From Macrotrachela quadricornifera (taxonomy: Eukaryota > Rotifera > Eurotatoria > Philodinida > Philodinidae): a stretch of 64,000 bases of DNA. Every line of letters starts with the position of its first letter. Position 1 is the first letter of the stretch. Positions 48,957 through 61,276 of this stretch are shown here, one piece after another. The stretch spans positions 1,699,177 through 1,763,176 of the forward strand of contig JAJEKB010021543.1 in the NCBI GenBank assembly GCA_022393335.1, given 5' to 3'. Under the pieces are notes generated by a model. It saw only the letters and a list, made by a program, of their open reading frames with translations, was not told the DNA's origin and ran no database searches. Position numbers and translations under genes: made by a program.

Positions 48957-50010
48957 TCTTAGTTATAATACAAGTAACGCTCGTCTGAGGACTCACTCAA
49001 CTCTTTCTCGTAGAAATTCTCTTTCTGAACTATCAGCGAACTATTTATTTATAAAATTTCAAAAAACAAAAGAAGCATACTTCTGCTGTGTCTTTCTGTT
49101 AAGTTCATTTAGATGCGTTACTTCCCCATCTTGAATAAGAGAAGGTCGAAGAATGACCACATCTTCCGCTCCCTTTACTCTACTGAGTGGGACATATATT
49201 GATGCCACTTACATTGTTTCAATTGGAACTTGAAGATCGACCACAATTTTGTTCATCGTAAGTCCTTGTACCTTGTAAATAGTTATTGCGAAAGCAGGTA
49301 CGATTGGTAATTACGTTCTTGTTATTCGAATCGTTTCTAGGATCTTTTTTCCACCATAAGGCCGTTGAAATAATGGACTGAAGAGTTGCTTGATGGAAAC
49401 AGTGAATTGTTTTTTTCTTAGTCGAAAAAGGATTAGCTTGGGAGGAAGATCATCGAGGTCTGTTTTCACTTGAGATGTGTGGATTTCGACAAGTGCGTAT
49501 AATGGTTTACGTATATAGATTGTATGTGAGGGAAAAATGCATCGCTCTTCATTTTCAAACTATCTAAACTCTCCTAATCATTATGTACGTGCTCCCGAAA
49601 AATTTCTTGAGTGCCATTTGAAAGTCCGAGTTCACAGGTAATGTTATAAGTAAGAAGCCCGGTCTTGTTGTCAGGTAAATGAATCTCATTTGAAGTTTCT
49701 CTCGAGAATAAAGGTTACTAATTATTACGTCATGAGATATCAAACTATATATTTCTATGTATGATACCTACTTGTACACTAAACTATTGTCGATATCATA
49801 AAGCAAAAGATTTCTTCCAAAAATTGATCCTCTGTGTAACAAAATAGTCCAAAAAAAATTTCGAAAAGTTGACCTCAGATTTGAACTTTCCACTATCGAT
49901 TACCTTTCACTGAAGGTTTATGAAAACTATTTCTCTTTATTTTTACCTTATTCTTCGACCAACCAGTGAAGTGTGGACACACAAGCAATCAAGCAAGCAG
50001 ACAATTTATG
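48957..50010 (-). mobile_element. Decayed Helitron-type element
   Basis: It is bordered at the low-coordinate side by ACAAGTAACGCTCGTCTGAGGACTCACTCAAC (48974 on) and at the other side by a 126-bp-type unit (about 49820-49920) and an ACAAGCAATCAAGCAAGCAGACA stretch. Both borders are shared with the element at 35106-35740. Between them lies a PIF1-family helicase relic. On the minus strand the helicase end faces 48957, as expected if that side is the Helitron 3' end. Exact termini were not fixed. Confidence 0.6.
49070..49735 (-). pseudogene. PIF1-type Helitron helicase fragment
   Basis: Minus-strand translation across frames gives, in order: NITCELGLSNGTQEIFREHV, then KPLYALVEIHTSQ, AFAITIYKVQGLTMNKIVVD and IYVPLSRVKGAEDVVILRP. 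These are the C-terminal landmarks of PIF1 helicases of Helitrons (ELGL-NGT, motif V with the HK-QGLT pattern, motif VI Y-ALSRV). In-frame stops (for example after ETIRITRT and after PIET M) and at least one frameshift show it is dead. The N-terminal Walker motifs and the Rep domain were not found. Confidence 0.85.
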
Positions 50011-51051
50011 TTTGCTAGACTCTTTTCTACAAGCAAGGAAACAATGACAATTCGAACATACTAAAAATTTAAAAATTTAAATGTATAAAATATTTCACAT
50101 AAACATTTTAAAAGATACGTGTACTTTCAGTTCGAATTCATACTCCTAAAACATGATGATGTAATTTTATACATTATGAACGCTTAAATCATTAGGAAAA
50201 CAAGACTGTTTTACAGTTTTGTTTTCCGATTGATCGATGTAGTCGTCATTAATTATCATGGTCAATAGAATTGTTCACAGTATATCGAAATATATGTCTT
50301 ACTCTATGATCCAATTCGACAATGGATCGTTGCTTGATGGATTCCTTTCCTATAGTAGATTCAATGAATCTGTTACCTTTTATTTAATCCGATTAAAAAT
50401 ACAAAAATATGGACTGAGATTTTACTTAGCCCTATGACAAGAGTGCTTAAATTAACATATCGAACTATCTTATTAATGTTTCAAGAACTTAATTCATAAA
50501 TTGAAAAATTCGTTCAGTTGTCCCCAAAAAGAGGACAAGAAAAATGAATTACTTTTCTTCAAAGATAGATAGATACGCTCCCCATTTTTTTAAGTGTTTT
50601 CATACTCTCTTTTTTCATTTTTGTGCTTCGATTCTTCCTCCATCTTTGTACTGATACTCTTTATGCAGAATTCTAATGAGTGTTTAATATTTAAATAAAA
50701 TAACATGAAATGCATCAGCAATTTCAAAACTCTGTATTAATCTTCATTGAAGAGCACATTAATGATTCTTTTACATATTGAATTGAGATTTTTATTTTTT
50801 TCATTTTAGATTCTAATAGATGTAGTTTTGTTTTTGATTCAGTTTTATTCGATCAATTGAACAAAATATGGCAGAGTTGAAGCCATCTGGTGCGATTCGT
50901 AGTGAAATCAAAATCGGTTATGGTTACTGAATCTCGAATAATCACTTTCTGTAAAGTTCCTATGTTAAAAAATGATCAGGGATAGAGCAATAAAATATAT
51001 AAGAAAACATGCTGTGTCAGCAAAGTTGAAAGTAGTATCTAATTTAATTTT
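50011..51051. other. Intergenic, no gene seen
   Basis: AT-rich spacer downstream of the dehydrogenase gene; nothing supported. Confidence 0.55.
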
Positions 51052-52219
51052 TCAATGACGTTGTTTGATCTTCTCGGCAACAATCTTCTCTGAATAGTTC
51101 CACCATTCACGTGCTCGGTCAGGATTGTCAGCATACGGATTATCGACTTTGGTCTCTCGACAATTTGAATGATACTTTCCTGGTACAGCTTCATCCGATA
51201 CGGTACAAAACAAATTCGTTTGAGCACCTTCTAGTTCAGTTTTCAAGAGAAGGAATCGTAAAGGAGCAAGAAACCATTGAGACATAGACGTATGCCTTTG
51301 GAGGCTTGTATTAACTCCGCCTGGATGAAGAGAATAAGCTCGAAGACCTTGTGCTCCAAAACGACGCTGTAATTCAATTGTAAAATATATATTTGCTATT
51401 TTACTGAGTGAGTAAGCATGCCAAGGTCGATATGTCTGTTTGTTCAATTGTTCAGTATATGCTTCAACTGTGCATGGTACTTGCAACAAAGCATGAGACG
51501 TTGATGAAACATTGACTACGCGTGATTGTGATTTGAGCAGTTGAGGGAGAAGTAATTGAGTAAGATAAAAATGACCAAAATGGTTAGTACCCATTTGCAT
51601 CTCGAAGCCATCCTTTGTACGAGAATATGGACAGGCCATTACTCCGGCATTGTTGATAAGAGCAGTGATCGAAGTATCTCTACAAATAGCAATAACAAAT
51701 TCGTAAATCAACTATTCTTTGTCATCATAACACATACTCTCCCTCATTTTTCTTGTATTGTTCAATACATTGTTCAATTGACAGTAGATCGGCCAAGTCA
51801 AGAGGATAACCACTGATAAGTTTACCTTCTCTTGCCACTTTTTTGACATCATCAATCGCTTTTTGTAGATTGCTTGGTCGTGCAAACAATACCACCTTGG
51901 CACCACGTTTTGCTAATTCAAGAGCCGTTTGCTTTCCAATACCACCAGCCGATCCAGTAATCAAATAGGTTTTTCCACTAAGATTTTTTGTTTTAAGAGC
52001 ATGAAACTGCTTACCACTAGCAAACCATCGTGTGATAAAACACGCAACAACAATATAGAGTCCAATGAAAATATATGATGAACGAATAAATAGCCAGATA
52101 GAATGAGGAACAAAAAGTACGGAGAATGCTGACAAGGGAAGAATAAGAATTGACAAGAGGAGTATAAGAAAAGCTTTTATTTCTGGTCGCCGAATATAAT
52201 ACAATAATAGATTGGGCAT
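51052..52219 (-). CDS. Membrane-anchored short-chain dehydrogenase/reductase, two exons
   Basis: Exon 1 is 52219-51738 and exon 2 51679-51052 on the minus strand, with a 58-nt GT-AG intron between them, giving 369 residues. The first 65 residues hold two or three hydrophobic helices, so the protein is probably anchored in the ER or a lipid-droplet membrane. The Rossmann fold begins YLITGSAGGIGKQTALELAK (TGxxxGIG at 88-95), and DLADL binds the cofactor region. NNAG lies at 170-173, the catalytic serine in VNVSSTS, and Y250-x3-K254 in YSLSK. This matches the retinol dehydrogenase/WWOX-like branch of classical SDRs. Arg97-type residues at the cofactor pocket (AKRGAKVVLFAR) suggest NADP(H) use (inference). 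The substrate is likely a retinoid, steroid or lipid aldehyde/alcohol, but this cannot be decided. The catalytic tetrad is complete and no lesions are seen, so it is likely functional. Confidence 0.9.
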
Positions 52220-55200
52220 GTCGTTGATTTGAATTCAAAAATTTAGTCAATTTCGTTGTTGTCCTCAATATATAAAAGTATGTTTTTTTTTTATCTTGAT
52301 GTTGTTAATAACATATTTTGCGTTACAAAAAATACATGAGAAATGCATCTGAGTGAGTAATATGAGAGCCAACGGTTGACACGCATAGAAAAAACAAACA
52401 TAGGTGACTGACTCATTGCAAAAGAATGAATATGTCGTCTGATAGGTATATATCACATATATTAATGAATAAGAACCATTCGAAAAATAATTCAGTTAGA
52501 TGAATCAGAGAAAACACGCGTTGTTACGCGTTCGTTTTTTTAAAATTGAGTTTATCTTTAGAGAGAACGATCGTATTCCATAGATCAGGGTTGCTTAAAC
52601 ATTAGTTTAGATACATTCTTAAATATTTCATTCCTTTTTTTTTTTCATAAAAGTTTATTGTTCCTATAAAAGGTTAGCAATTGATAACAATTTTTTATGT
52701 TTTTTCTACTGATGACGATTTCTAGTGGAAGTTTGAGTGAAGGAGTATAGATATATAAAATGATAGAAAAGATGAACTAAGAAAAAGATATATATATGAG
52801 AAATATTTCATTCCTATTACTATCCTGTGGCAATGACTTATTAATTTGATATAGATTTCAAAAAAACTAAAAGTTAAACTAGTAAGTCATTATCACAACA
52901 TGTTAATAAAATTAAAATAACTAAGAATTCATCTATACTATTGTTTAAGCAATTCAGTCCCACTTCTAAAATAATGTATCGATTTCCAAGGCATGAGACA
53001 AAGAAAGGGCGAAAATAAACGACAGAGAGAATCAACGATGTGGAATAATTGAATGCGAGCAATGATATCACGTACTTCCTTTGTGTCTTCTGCATGTGGT
53101 GAAAAAAAACGCTTTTCTTTAAAGGCAAACGAACAGCAGTAGAGAATGCATCCAATTTCGAAACAGAATTTCGGTTAATAAGTTGATACACATTAAATAA
53201 TAATATATGATTTAGTACAATCAGCACATATTGTGCGAAAATATGTTTAATAGATAATTTAATATTATGATATTAAATGAAGTATGATCAATTTGCATAG
53301 AAAGATAGAACTTTTCTTTCTCTATCACACTGTTCAGAGATAAAATGTCTTATCAAACTGTTACTCGTGCTACTCTTGGTATGTCCTATTTAGTACCAAT
53401 AAATTCAGTTTTTAATTGGTATAAATATTTTGTGATATTATCTGTCTCTTAAATCGTAGAGGAGGATCGTAAGGTTACATAACATCCTGTACATGGAAAA
53501 AACGATCTATAACGAGATGAGAAATTATCGTAAATTTCTGAAATCTTATACACTAATATATCACTTTATAGCTGGTTGAAATAGTTTACAAATGACGATA
53601 TTTTCTCATCTTTCTCTTGCATTTTATTGTACCATCTTTGCATATGTGCAATTTGGGAGAAAACAGCATAAAAAACATGGCGTGTATAATTACTTTTCTT
53701 AGCAGTTGACAAACATTAGACGTCCATGTGCAATGTTAGTGTACATAGGTGAGAATGACAGAGAGAGAAACAAAATATTCTCAAAATCACTTTCATTCTC
53801 AACAGCAGTAGAAGAACAGAAAAAAAAGAATGAATTGGAAAGAGAAATAAAGGTTACCTCACCTTTAATGTAGTAGAATTGCGATGCAGTATATTGAATG
53901 AAAAGAAAAAAAAATAACTGTTTTTTAACTGCTTATTCAAAAGACGTCGCTGGATGCACTAGAGCTTGCAATTTATTTTTCTTTTAGGATAATATTAAGA
54001 ACATATTTTTATTAGAACTTTAAGTGATGAGCTATCAGACTAAAATTTTGAATTTTGATGATGTTGATGGTGAAAAAATTGTTTTTATTTAGTATGATAA
54101 TTTTGATAAATAGTTTCTGTACAGTGTTCAACTCAGTCTAAAATGTGAAACACGTACACAATTGAATTTCAAATGAAAGAAAAAGATTGTGTTGGTTCTT
54201 GATACAGTTGAACTTGAAACAAGGAGAGATTTTATTATCGTTTAATTATGGGCTAAAGTATCACTAATTAGTAAATTGCTATTTGGTGACATCTTACAAA
54301 CTCCTAAGGTCAAAACCGATAGTGACAGTCCAAAGCTCTTCTTTGTCTAAAAGAGGAATAACTCAAAAACTCATGTTCAAATTCTCATTGGTACACTAAT
54401 AATTCACTAAACGGATAGTTTTCAGCTTATAAAGACATTTTAACGATTTTCATGATTATTATAGATATTTGATGTTTTTCTCAAGATGATGAGTCGAGAG
54501 CATTTAGAGTGTTTTAATTTTATTAGAGTTGAAAACTGGAAAATACACAGAAAAAATAAAATGAAAACCAATGATACATGAGAGAACGATTCTAACTAGT
54601 CGATTATTTTCGTCAACACATTCAACTCAATGAGACCTTAAAAAAGTTTAGAACGTTTATACATCGGATCAACATGTTCGAAGAATTCGCAAATTCTTTG
54701 GCGAGTTCCAACTCAAAATATTGAAAACTCAATTTTTTATTCTCTACTTTTGCCATGTTGATAGTTTGATTTATGGTATTCCTAAAAGAATTCAAGAGAT
54801 TTCGCCGTTTCAAGTTCAACTCTCATTTGAATCGTCTTTTTTTTCAGTCTTTTGTGTTGATATCATTGGTTAATTTTCGTTCATCTATTTGTTCTTCAGT
54901 CGTCATTGTTCTTATAATATGATCGTCGAATATTATAGCGAATGATCAGTTGTTTGTCGGTAGACAATTAATTAGGCGAAAAACTTTTCATTTTGCCTGT
55001 GATCATATCAAATTTATCACTATGTTGAAAATACCCTTAGTTGCATTCATTCACTCCTACGTACATTTCGCTGTATTTTCCCCTCCTCACTTCTGTTTTG
55101 TTCGTCAATCATCTCTTCGTCCTAGCTTCTCATCTATTTACCGTTTCTTTGCCAATGCTTTCATTGGATTCTGAATTGATTATACCTTTTCTCCTTGTCT

Positions 55201-55734
55201 CGATAAAAAGCAAGTGATTTTTCGATGGTTAGAGATAGAAGTTGACATATAATGAATCAGTGCATGATATCTAGCTCCAAGCAAATCATCTCGTGTTTTC
55301 ATCGATCTGCATCTGATATATAAAAGCAGTTGGACGTAAGAAAGTGTACTTCACACGACAAACCTTTGAATTCATTTTGCGTATCCAGAAGATCAACATC
55401 ACTTAATCTTTTCGAATTCGGTTTGGATGATGATGCTGGCAATGAAACATCAAATTCTGATCTGAATTATCGATAAAAGAGAAGCCAACCAGATGGTTAT
55501 CGAAAAGCATGCTGTCGCTATTGCTCGACAATTCTTAGTTACGCTAAACTACCTTTGATGTATGGTCATATTGCTTATCAATCTAACGCGGTAGTAACAT
55601 TTAATTTTGCTGCACGAGTGGATACTATTGGAAAGCTATCGAAACTTGATCCGTCAAGGCAATCTTCAAAGAGTGTGAAGCACACCATTCAGATAATTAT
55701 CCTCAAATTTATTAATATGAAACAGTCATAATGC
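52220..55734. other. Intergenic, with a possible micro-exon gene and a fragment
   Basis: No solid gene. At 53346 ATGTCTTATCAAACTG... reads 11 codons to a GTATGT donor, and a downstream acceptor (about 53459) would give an 18-codon product; this is a guess. 55380-55690 holds a zinc-finger-like fragment (separate entry). A 117-codon minus-strand ORF at 52874-53227 has no motif. Confidence 0.4.
55380..55690 (+). pseudogene. Zinc-finger-like fragment, possibly BED type
   Basis: Plus-strand translation shows an acidic lead (LDDDAGNETSNSDLNYR), then a stop, then CCRYCSTILSYAKLPLMYGH, a C-x2-C...H pattern like BED fingers of hAT transposases. The frame then degrades. The fragment lies next to the MITE at 55737. 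It is weakly supported. Confidence 0.3.
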
Positions 55735-55736
55735 TA

Positions 55737-56673
55737 CTTAGGTGCATCCAAAACTAGTATCGTGATTATCTTATTTCCTTATAAAAGGGTCAAAACAAAA
55801 TTACTTTTTTTATAGGATGATAGAGAAAATGGTGCTCTATTTTTCTATACTATTTGATCATTGTTCAGCTGACATCATCATAATAAAATTTTGATAAGAA
55901 CCGTTTTTATTGAAACTTAACTTTCGAGTACGACAGATTACATGAGTATGGTTGACATTTTAGATTTCATTCATGTAATATGTTGTATTAAAGAGTAAAA
56001 TATATCATGAGATGCAGTGTAAGAAGCTCTACAATTTTTATATATGAAATAAGATAAGAGAAATTTTTCTTGGTTGGAAAAATGATCATTTCAGGGTAGT
56101 GAAAATTCGTCGCACAGAACTTTGCTTTTTTTGAAAACAAGAAGTATACAATTGAAATAAGCTTTACTTTGTAGATTGTTGAATTTTTCATGCTGCATCT
56201 TGTGGTATATTTTGTTCTTTTTAAACAAAAGATATCAGATGATAAAAAGCTGAAAAAAGTAAAAATAAAGTCACCTTGTACAAAGAAAACTCTCGCTTTC
56301 GCACGTTCGAAAGCTGATGGCTCTAAATTTTGTTCATTCTGAAAACAAAAAAAGCGCAACTATAAAATAAGTGATCTTAGGTAAATTATAGAGCTTTTTA
56401 CGCTACACCTTGTAATATATTTTGTTTTCTGATTAGATGATTGAAAATTGAAATACAAAGTGTTGCCGTTTAATCTGACCCATCCGAAAGTTAAATTTCA
56501 ACAAAAATAATTTTTAACAAAATTTTATTATAATGATGTTAATTGAGCAATGATCAAATAGCATAGAAAAATAGAGCATCATTTTTTCTATCATCCTACA
56601 ATAAAAGAATTCTGTTTTGACCCTTTTGCAAGAAAATAAGATGATCACGACATTACTTTTGAATACATTTAAG
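55737..56673. mobile_element. Palindromic MITE, CTTAGGTGCATCC family
   Basis: The left end TACTTAGGTGCATCCAAAAC and the right end, reverse-complemented, TACTTAAATGTATTCAAAAG are inverted copies, flanked by TA. Arms of about 400 bp share TCGTGATTATCTTATTTCCTT, AAAAGGGTCAAAACA, CTATTTTTCTATACTATTTGATCATT and AAAGCTCTA. A middle unit repeats TTTTAAACAAAAGATATCAGATGAT-type sequence. It is non-autonomous. A half copy is at 27560-27840. Confidence 0.82.
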
Positions 56674-56731
56674 TACATCTAAAAAACTCGGGTTATGGTT
56701 CTCAGCTTTTTACAAGAAAAAACTTTGTAGC

Positions 56732-58212
56732 CTAATCAAAATTTAGATAAATCTCATTATATGAGAGATTATTCAGCAAATTTTCATGATACATATCTTG
56801 ATTGATTGCTCTCAGAAGATAAACTTTCCATGTCTGAACAGCTTCATGATATAAATAGAACTTTTTCAAACGTCGATCCAGAAACTTCTGATTTGTCTCT
56901 ATTATTCTAATTAGTTTCTCTATTTCATCAAGTTTATTCTTCAAATTTGTGCTCTCGGCGCACGACTCATTGTGAACATGGTCGCAGAGATGGGCAAAGT
57001 CACATTTCTTTGGATCGGTCATTACCAATAGTGCTTGATCTTTTCACATGAACTTTATAATCAAATTTGAGATAAAAACGAGCTCATTTCGGATTCTCGA
57101 TCAGTCGTTCTCTATCACCCTCACCCTCACAATTTTTCGTGTACCATTGATCTCAAACGATGGAGTGCTTCTTTCACTTCAGTGATAAACTAATTGATTC
57201 TTTGTAAAGATTTTCACGCGGAAGTCTTATATGGCTCAAGAACAGTGAATAAGCTAGATTTACTAAGGAGATCGAAATTCGTACAAATCTCTTTGTAAAA
57301 GAGAAGGTAATAATCAATAATTTGCGTAGCTTCCATACTCTTTATTGTATTTGAAATAAACAATTTCACTCCTGAACATAATTTTAATATTTTCTCGCCG
57401 AAGGATAAATCAGTACAAATATGTAAAGGCATAATAAAATCGATAAAGTAAGCGACTTATTGGACATCGAATCGGTATACAACACGGTTGTCTGTGTTCA
57501 CTCTCGAATAAACAATATACTTTTTCGCATATAAATATGCTGCAGAGTATCTGTGACTGGTTAAATCTGGTATGGATAAGCAAATCATTCATTAGTACAT
57601 CAACATCATTTGTTACCATCAGAGACGTTACTAATCCCACAATAAGTGTCACCAGAGCACGATATCGTAACTTCAGACCATGCGAAAGATCTTCATAACA
57701 TGTTGTGACAGTGACTTTTCTCTTGCTACCACAGAGAGAGAGAAAGACAAAGCCATTTAGAGCTTTTATTGTGTCCTTGACACTGTATATGTCTACTAAA
57801 CTATCAACAGGCGGTTCGTAATCGATGTCGAAGTTTTCAGACACATGTTCTGTGCAACATCCTAATTCAGAATCGAAAAGGCAGAGAAAAGCGTTCCGAT
57901 GATACTCCTTACACGAAATACTTCGAATAATGTTATGGCTTGTGATACAGTTATATATCGAAAGTCAGACTTGGCGCACGACGACACATCTTTCACTTCG
58001 TAACAAGCATCATATTTACTCTTCTGCTTAGAGAAATACGATCTTCGGAAAAGTACTTCATGATGTGCGTCACAGATCGTTACACTACCTAAGTCGAGCC
58101 GATATTGTAAACATAAATCAACTTTTAGAAAAAGAATTTTAGGAACGCTTACAATGCTGGGAAAACATGCATATTTTATTTTCTCCGTGATCAATTCTGA
58201 TAAACACAACCA
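56732..58212 (-). pseudogene. Frameshifted repetitive gene with Cys-rich N-terminus (transposon-like)
   Basis: Three consecutive minus-strand pieces follow one another in N-to-C order. 58209-57862 carries a Cys/His pattern (ICDAHHEVLFRRSYFS, then YDACYEVK) and FRYITVSQAITLFE. 57900-57410 carries PPVDSLVDIYSVKDTIKALN and CGSKRKVTVTTCYEDLSHG. 57028-56732 carries a CDFAHLCDHVHNESC pattern and AVQTWKVYLLRAINQD. The frame shifts between pieces and several stops intervene. The order and motifs resemble a large, uncharacterised multi-copy protein family seen in invertebrate genomes (from general recall, not tested), probably mobile. The usual C-terminal part is absent. Function is unknown. Confidence 0.55.
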
Positions 58213-59870
58213 TGTCGATGTAGTTGAACAAATGATTTCATCACATTACTCGGGGCAAGACATCTAACACTACTCATCTATTAAAAAAAAGTGGTGCTTA
58301 CATGTGAATAAATACAATTATCAATACAAGAGTTTGAATTGATGAATAATTCGTAACTGAAATGGCTGTATTCGAAACATTTTTCTATATGAATCTGCGA
58401 TTCTGTTAATAGTTGTATTTTCGAATCAAAACCACCAACAGCTCTCACTTGTTATCTATCTCTTACAAATGAATAATCCCCACCCAAGATGGTCCTAGTT
58501 GTCGATTCAAAAATTTTCGTACCTCCTTCCTTCTCTACTGTCATGTACGAAAACCTGATAATTTTCCATTATGAGAATAAGAAATATACGGATTTTCTGA
58601 TTCCCGATATACTTGTATGATCAAGCCATTTTGTAGAGCATAAAAAACTGCCTATACTATGCGAAATTCATTTTGGGGCTATATACGATAGCTGAGCTGA
58701 GGAACCATGAGTCGAATCATAAAAATCACTCTATTTTTTATGAAAAAAATTATGATAATTAAAAAGCATTTGGTCAATAATTATTTTTAAGTTTGTGACA
58801 AAGGCGTATGTGAGTGCATGGTTTTGTTTAGTATTCGATGCGCCATCGAATGGTATATAACATCAAATACTTTAGTGATCATTATTGTGTAAATGTCATT
58901 TTACGGTACTTTCGAGTAAAGGTCAATAGTACCTAACAATTCGGTCGTCATTATTTTTCGAAGATTTGATCTGAAGAGTTAAAAATTTTGATTTGAGGCT
59001 TTTCAATGATACTGAACACGATGAGAACATCAAATTGAAGGAAAAAATTTTGATGAGTGCTTCGAATCCTCGGTATGCTCATAAACCCTCTCTTATGATT
59101 TCTTTTTATAATCTTTATGTCAATCGATATCTATTCCAGTTCAATACATATGCATCAACATCAATGTCGTTTGATCTATTGAAAATTCATATGATTCTAA
59201 ATGAAGTTTTGTTATTCCGCATCAAATTTATTCCATTTGGTCTTGTGACATAAATGTTTATTGTAATATATCGAATTGTTCGATGATAAATTTCAATCCT
59301 GAAACAATGTCTATTATTTACTATCTTTTCTTTTCGATGAGAAATAAGTTTTTTTATTAATCCTCCAAGGTATCAACAATTGAGTTACATACAACTTTTT
59401 TCTTAAATTTCGAAATTTAATCATCGACCAACTGTGATCACTGTTAAATTTTTAAATGAAATAAAACGAGACCTATTGGTGAATTGAAATTCTGCGTTGT
59501 CTTTCATTTACAAGCACAATCCTCTTTGATTCACTGAATTTCGACAAAGATCGATTGCTGAGAAACAAGAGCTGAGAGTAGCAGATTATTTTGTTTTTGT
59601 TCAGAAGATAATGTGATCTATTTATTTATTGATTTACTTGCACATTCGGAACAGTAGAAGACAAAACCTTTAATTACCGTGTGTGCAGACATATTCTCAA
59701 ATTGCAAGAGAGAGATTTCGATATGCTGTTGACGATTCTGCTATCGAATTATAATATTATTATTGAGCTTTTTTTTGTCGTGATCGATTTTACTAAATAA
59801 TGTTTTATCAAAGTTTTAGTAATTTCCTGTTTTATCGATAATTAAGCTGTTCTTTGTTGATTTATGCATA
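58213..59870. other. Intergenic, no supported gene
   Basis: AT-rich. An 86-codon ORF at 58993-59253 has no recognisable feature. Confidence 0.5.
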
Positions 59871-60350
59871 TTAATCTTTAATGATCACACCGTGTCTTAA
59901 AGTTAAATGGCTAAGTGTCCACAGATATGTAGCTAATACCCAGTGAAACACAATAGGAATAATGCCAGGTGGTATCCAACGCCTTTCCGGATAATGTGTC
60001 CCGCTTATAAAGTAACGCACTACCATTGAAACAGCATAAACAATGCTGAACCAGAAGAGAAAATAACCTAATCGTTTCCGACGTGTCAGCAAAAACTGGT
60101 GTCCTCTCATAACGCCCGTGTTGATGCGATACATTATATAAAGTATGGCAATTTGTGTGAGTAAGAGCAGTGGATATTGCAGCAATCCTGAATACCATTC
60201 TTCCATTGGTGGAATAAAATTTATGTTGAAGAAAGCAACTAATAGTTGACCTAATACCCGTCCTAGGAACAAGCCAGAGAGAATCCACAAGATTATTGAA
60301 TATTTTCGCCGTATTTCTTTGTTCATTTTTGATTTAGTGGTAATTGTCAT
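59871..60350 (-). CDS. Four-helix membrane protein of bacterial look
   Basis: An intronless ORF of 159 residues. After a basic start (MTITTKSKMNKEIRRKY), four hydrophobic segments lie at about 18-40, 55-75, 92-112 and 128-149. Polar landmarks are PPMEEWYSGLLQYP between helices 1 and 2, and HYPERRWIPPGIIPIVFHW between helices 3 and 4. The latter resembles small uncharacterised bacterial membrane proteins (from general recall; no search possible), so horizontal acquisition is suspected. The start codon directly follows TTTCTTTAG, a splice-acceptor-like sequence with zero spacing, which suggests a trans-spliced or 5'-intron-containing mRNA. It has no lesions and is likely expressed. Function is unknown. 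Confidence 0.75.
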   Translation of the reverse strand: MTITTKSKMNKEIRRKYSIILWILSGLFLGRVLGQLLVAFFNINFIPPMEEWYSGLLQYPLLLLTQIAILYIMYRINTGVMRGHQFLLTRRKRLGYFLFWFSIVYAVSMVVRYFISGTHYPERRWIPPGIIPIVFHWVLATYLWTLSHLTLRHGVIIKD

Positions 60351-61276
60351 CTAAAGAAAGACACTTAAAACAATAGATGCTCTTCTAAAAAAAAAGTTGG
60401 CTGCGAGAGATATTAATATAAAAATATAACAGTTTTCTTTTCTATATTCGTACGACTTATTCTATTCTCTCATTCCCTAATGTGACAAAGTATAAGATTC
60501 ATTCTATCACTATGGTGTATACGCATGACATACTCCAACAACTGAATAAAATAAGTGCTCTTTGGTCATCTTTTTAGTGTTCTTCTTTGTCAGAACTTCA
60601 ATTTCGGCGTTGGCAAAAACCATACAATATACTAGTGGAGTTTAGTAAACTATTTCCTATTCTATTAAATCTTACTGAAAAACATCATTATTGCAAAATG
60701 AATACCCTTTTTTCAATAATATACTTAAAAGTGAAAAATAAAAGAAAATTGTTTTACGCATATGAAGTATTGTAAATAATTAATTAGCATTAATATTATT
60801 TTACAAATGTGAAAACCTAGGTTTTAAATCCGAGTATTATGTATACTTCAAGAAGTAAAAAGAGATAAATTCTAGAGGACCCTGATAATCTCGAATCGGC
60901 ACAAACAACCTAATATATCGCCCTTACAATATTGGCGAAAAATGTTTTTACAAGAATTAGGATACGTATATGTTTGCATAGAAAAGCACAGGAACAATGC
61001 TTTTGTTTGGCATAGGTGAGACAATTCTGTCGGCAATATTTTGGTCACAATCGGATCACTTTCTGAAGAATTTTCGTATATACAGCCTGGCGGACGGACA
61101 CATTGATTGATTCTAGTGTATTCGCTTTTTGAGTATACAAAAAAGTATTTTTTTTACAAAATATAATCTATTCAATTCTGCAGCGAGTGATATATAAACT
61201 AGTGTATGAGAATTATTTTAAATCTATCTTCTGCTAGAGGAGGTACCCACTGCAAAGAGAATATGGTTAAAGTTTT
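60351..61276. other. Intergenic with second copy of a dispersed repeat
   Basis: No gene. 60805-60970 is a diverged copy of the repeat at 38851-39120. Confidence 0.5.
60805..60970. repeat. Dispersed repeat, second copy
   Basis: GAAAACCTAGGTTTTAAATCCGAG, then TTATGTATACTTCAAGAAGT, then CCCTTACAAT match the order seen at 38851-39120. Confidence 0.55.

Noticed and set aside
52874..53227. 117-codon hydrophobic ORF, perhaps a receptor piece
   Set aside because: No consistent transmembrane pattern or motif, and no supporting splice signals.
55988..56359. 123-codon minus-strand ORF
   Set aside because: It lies within the palindromic MITE and has no recognisable domain.
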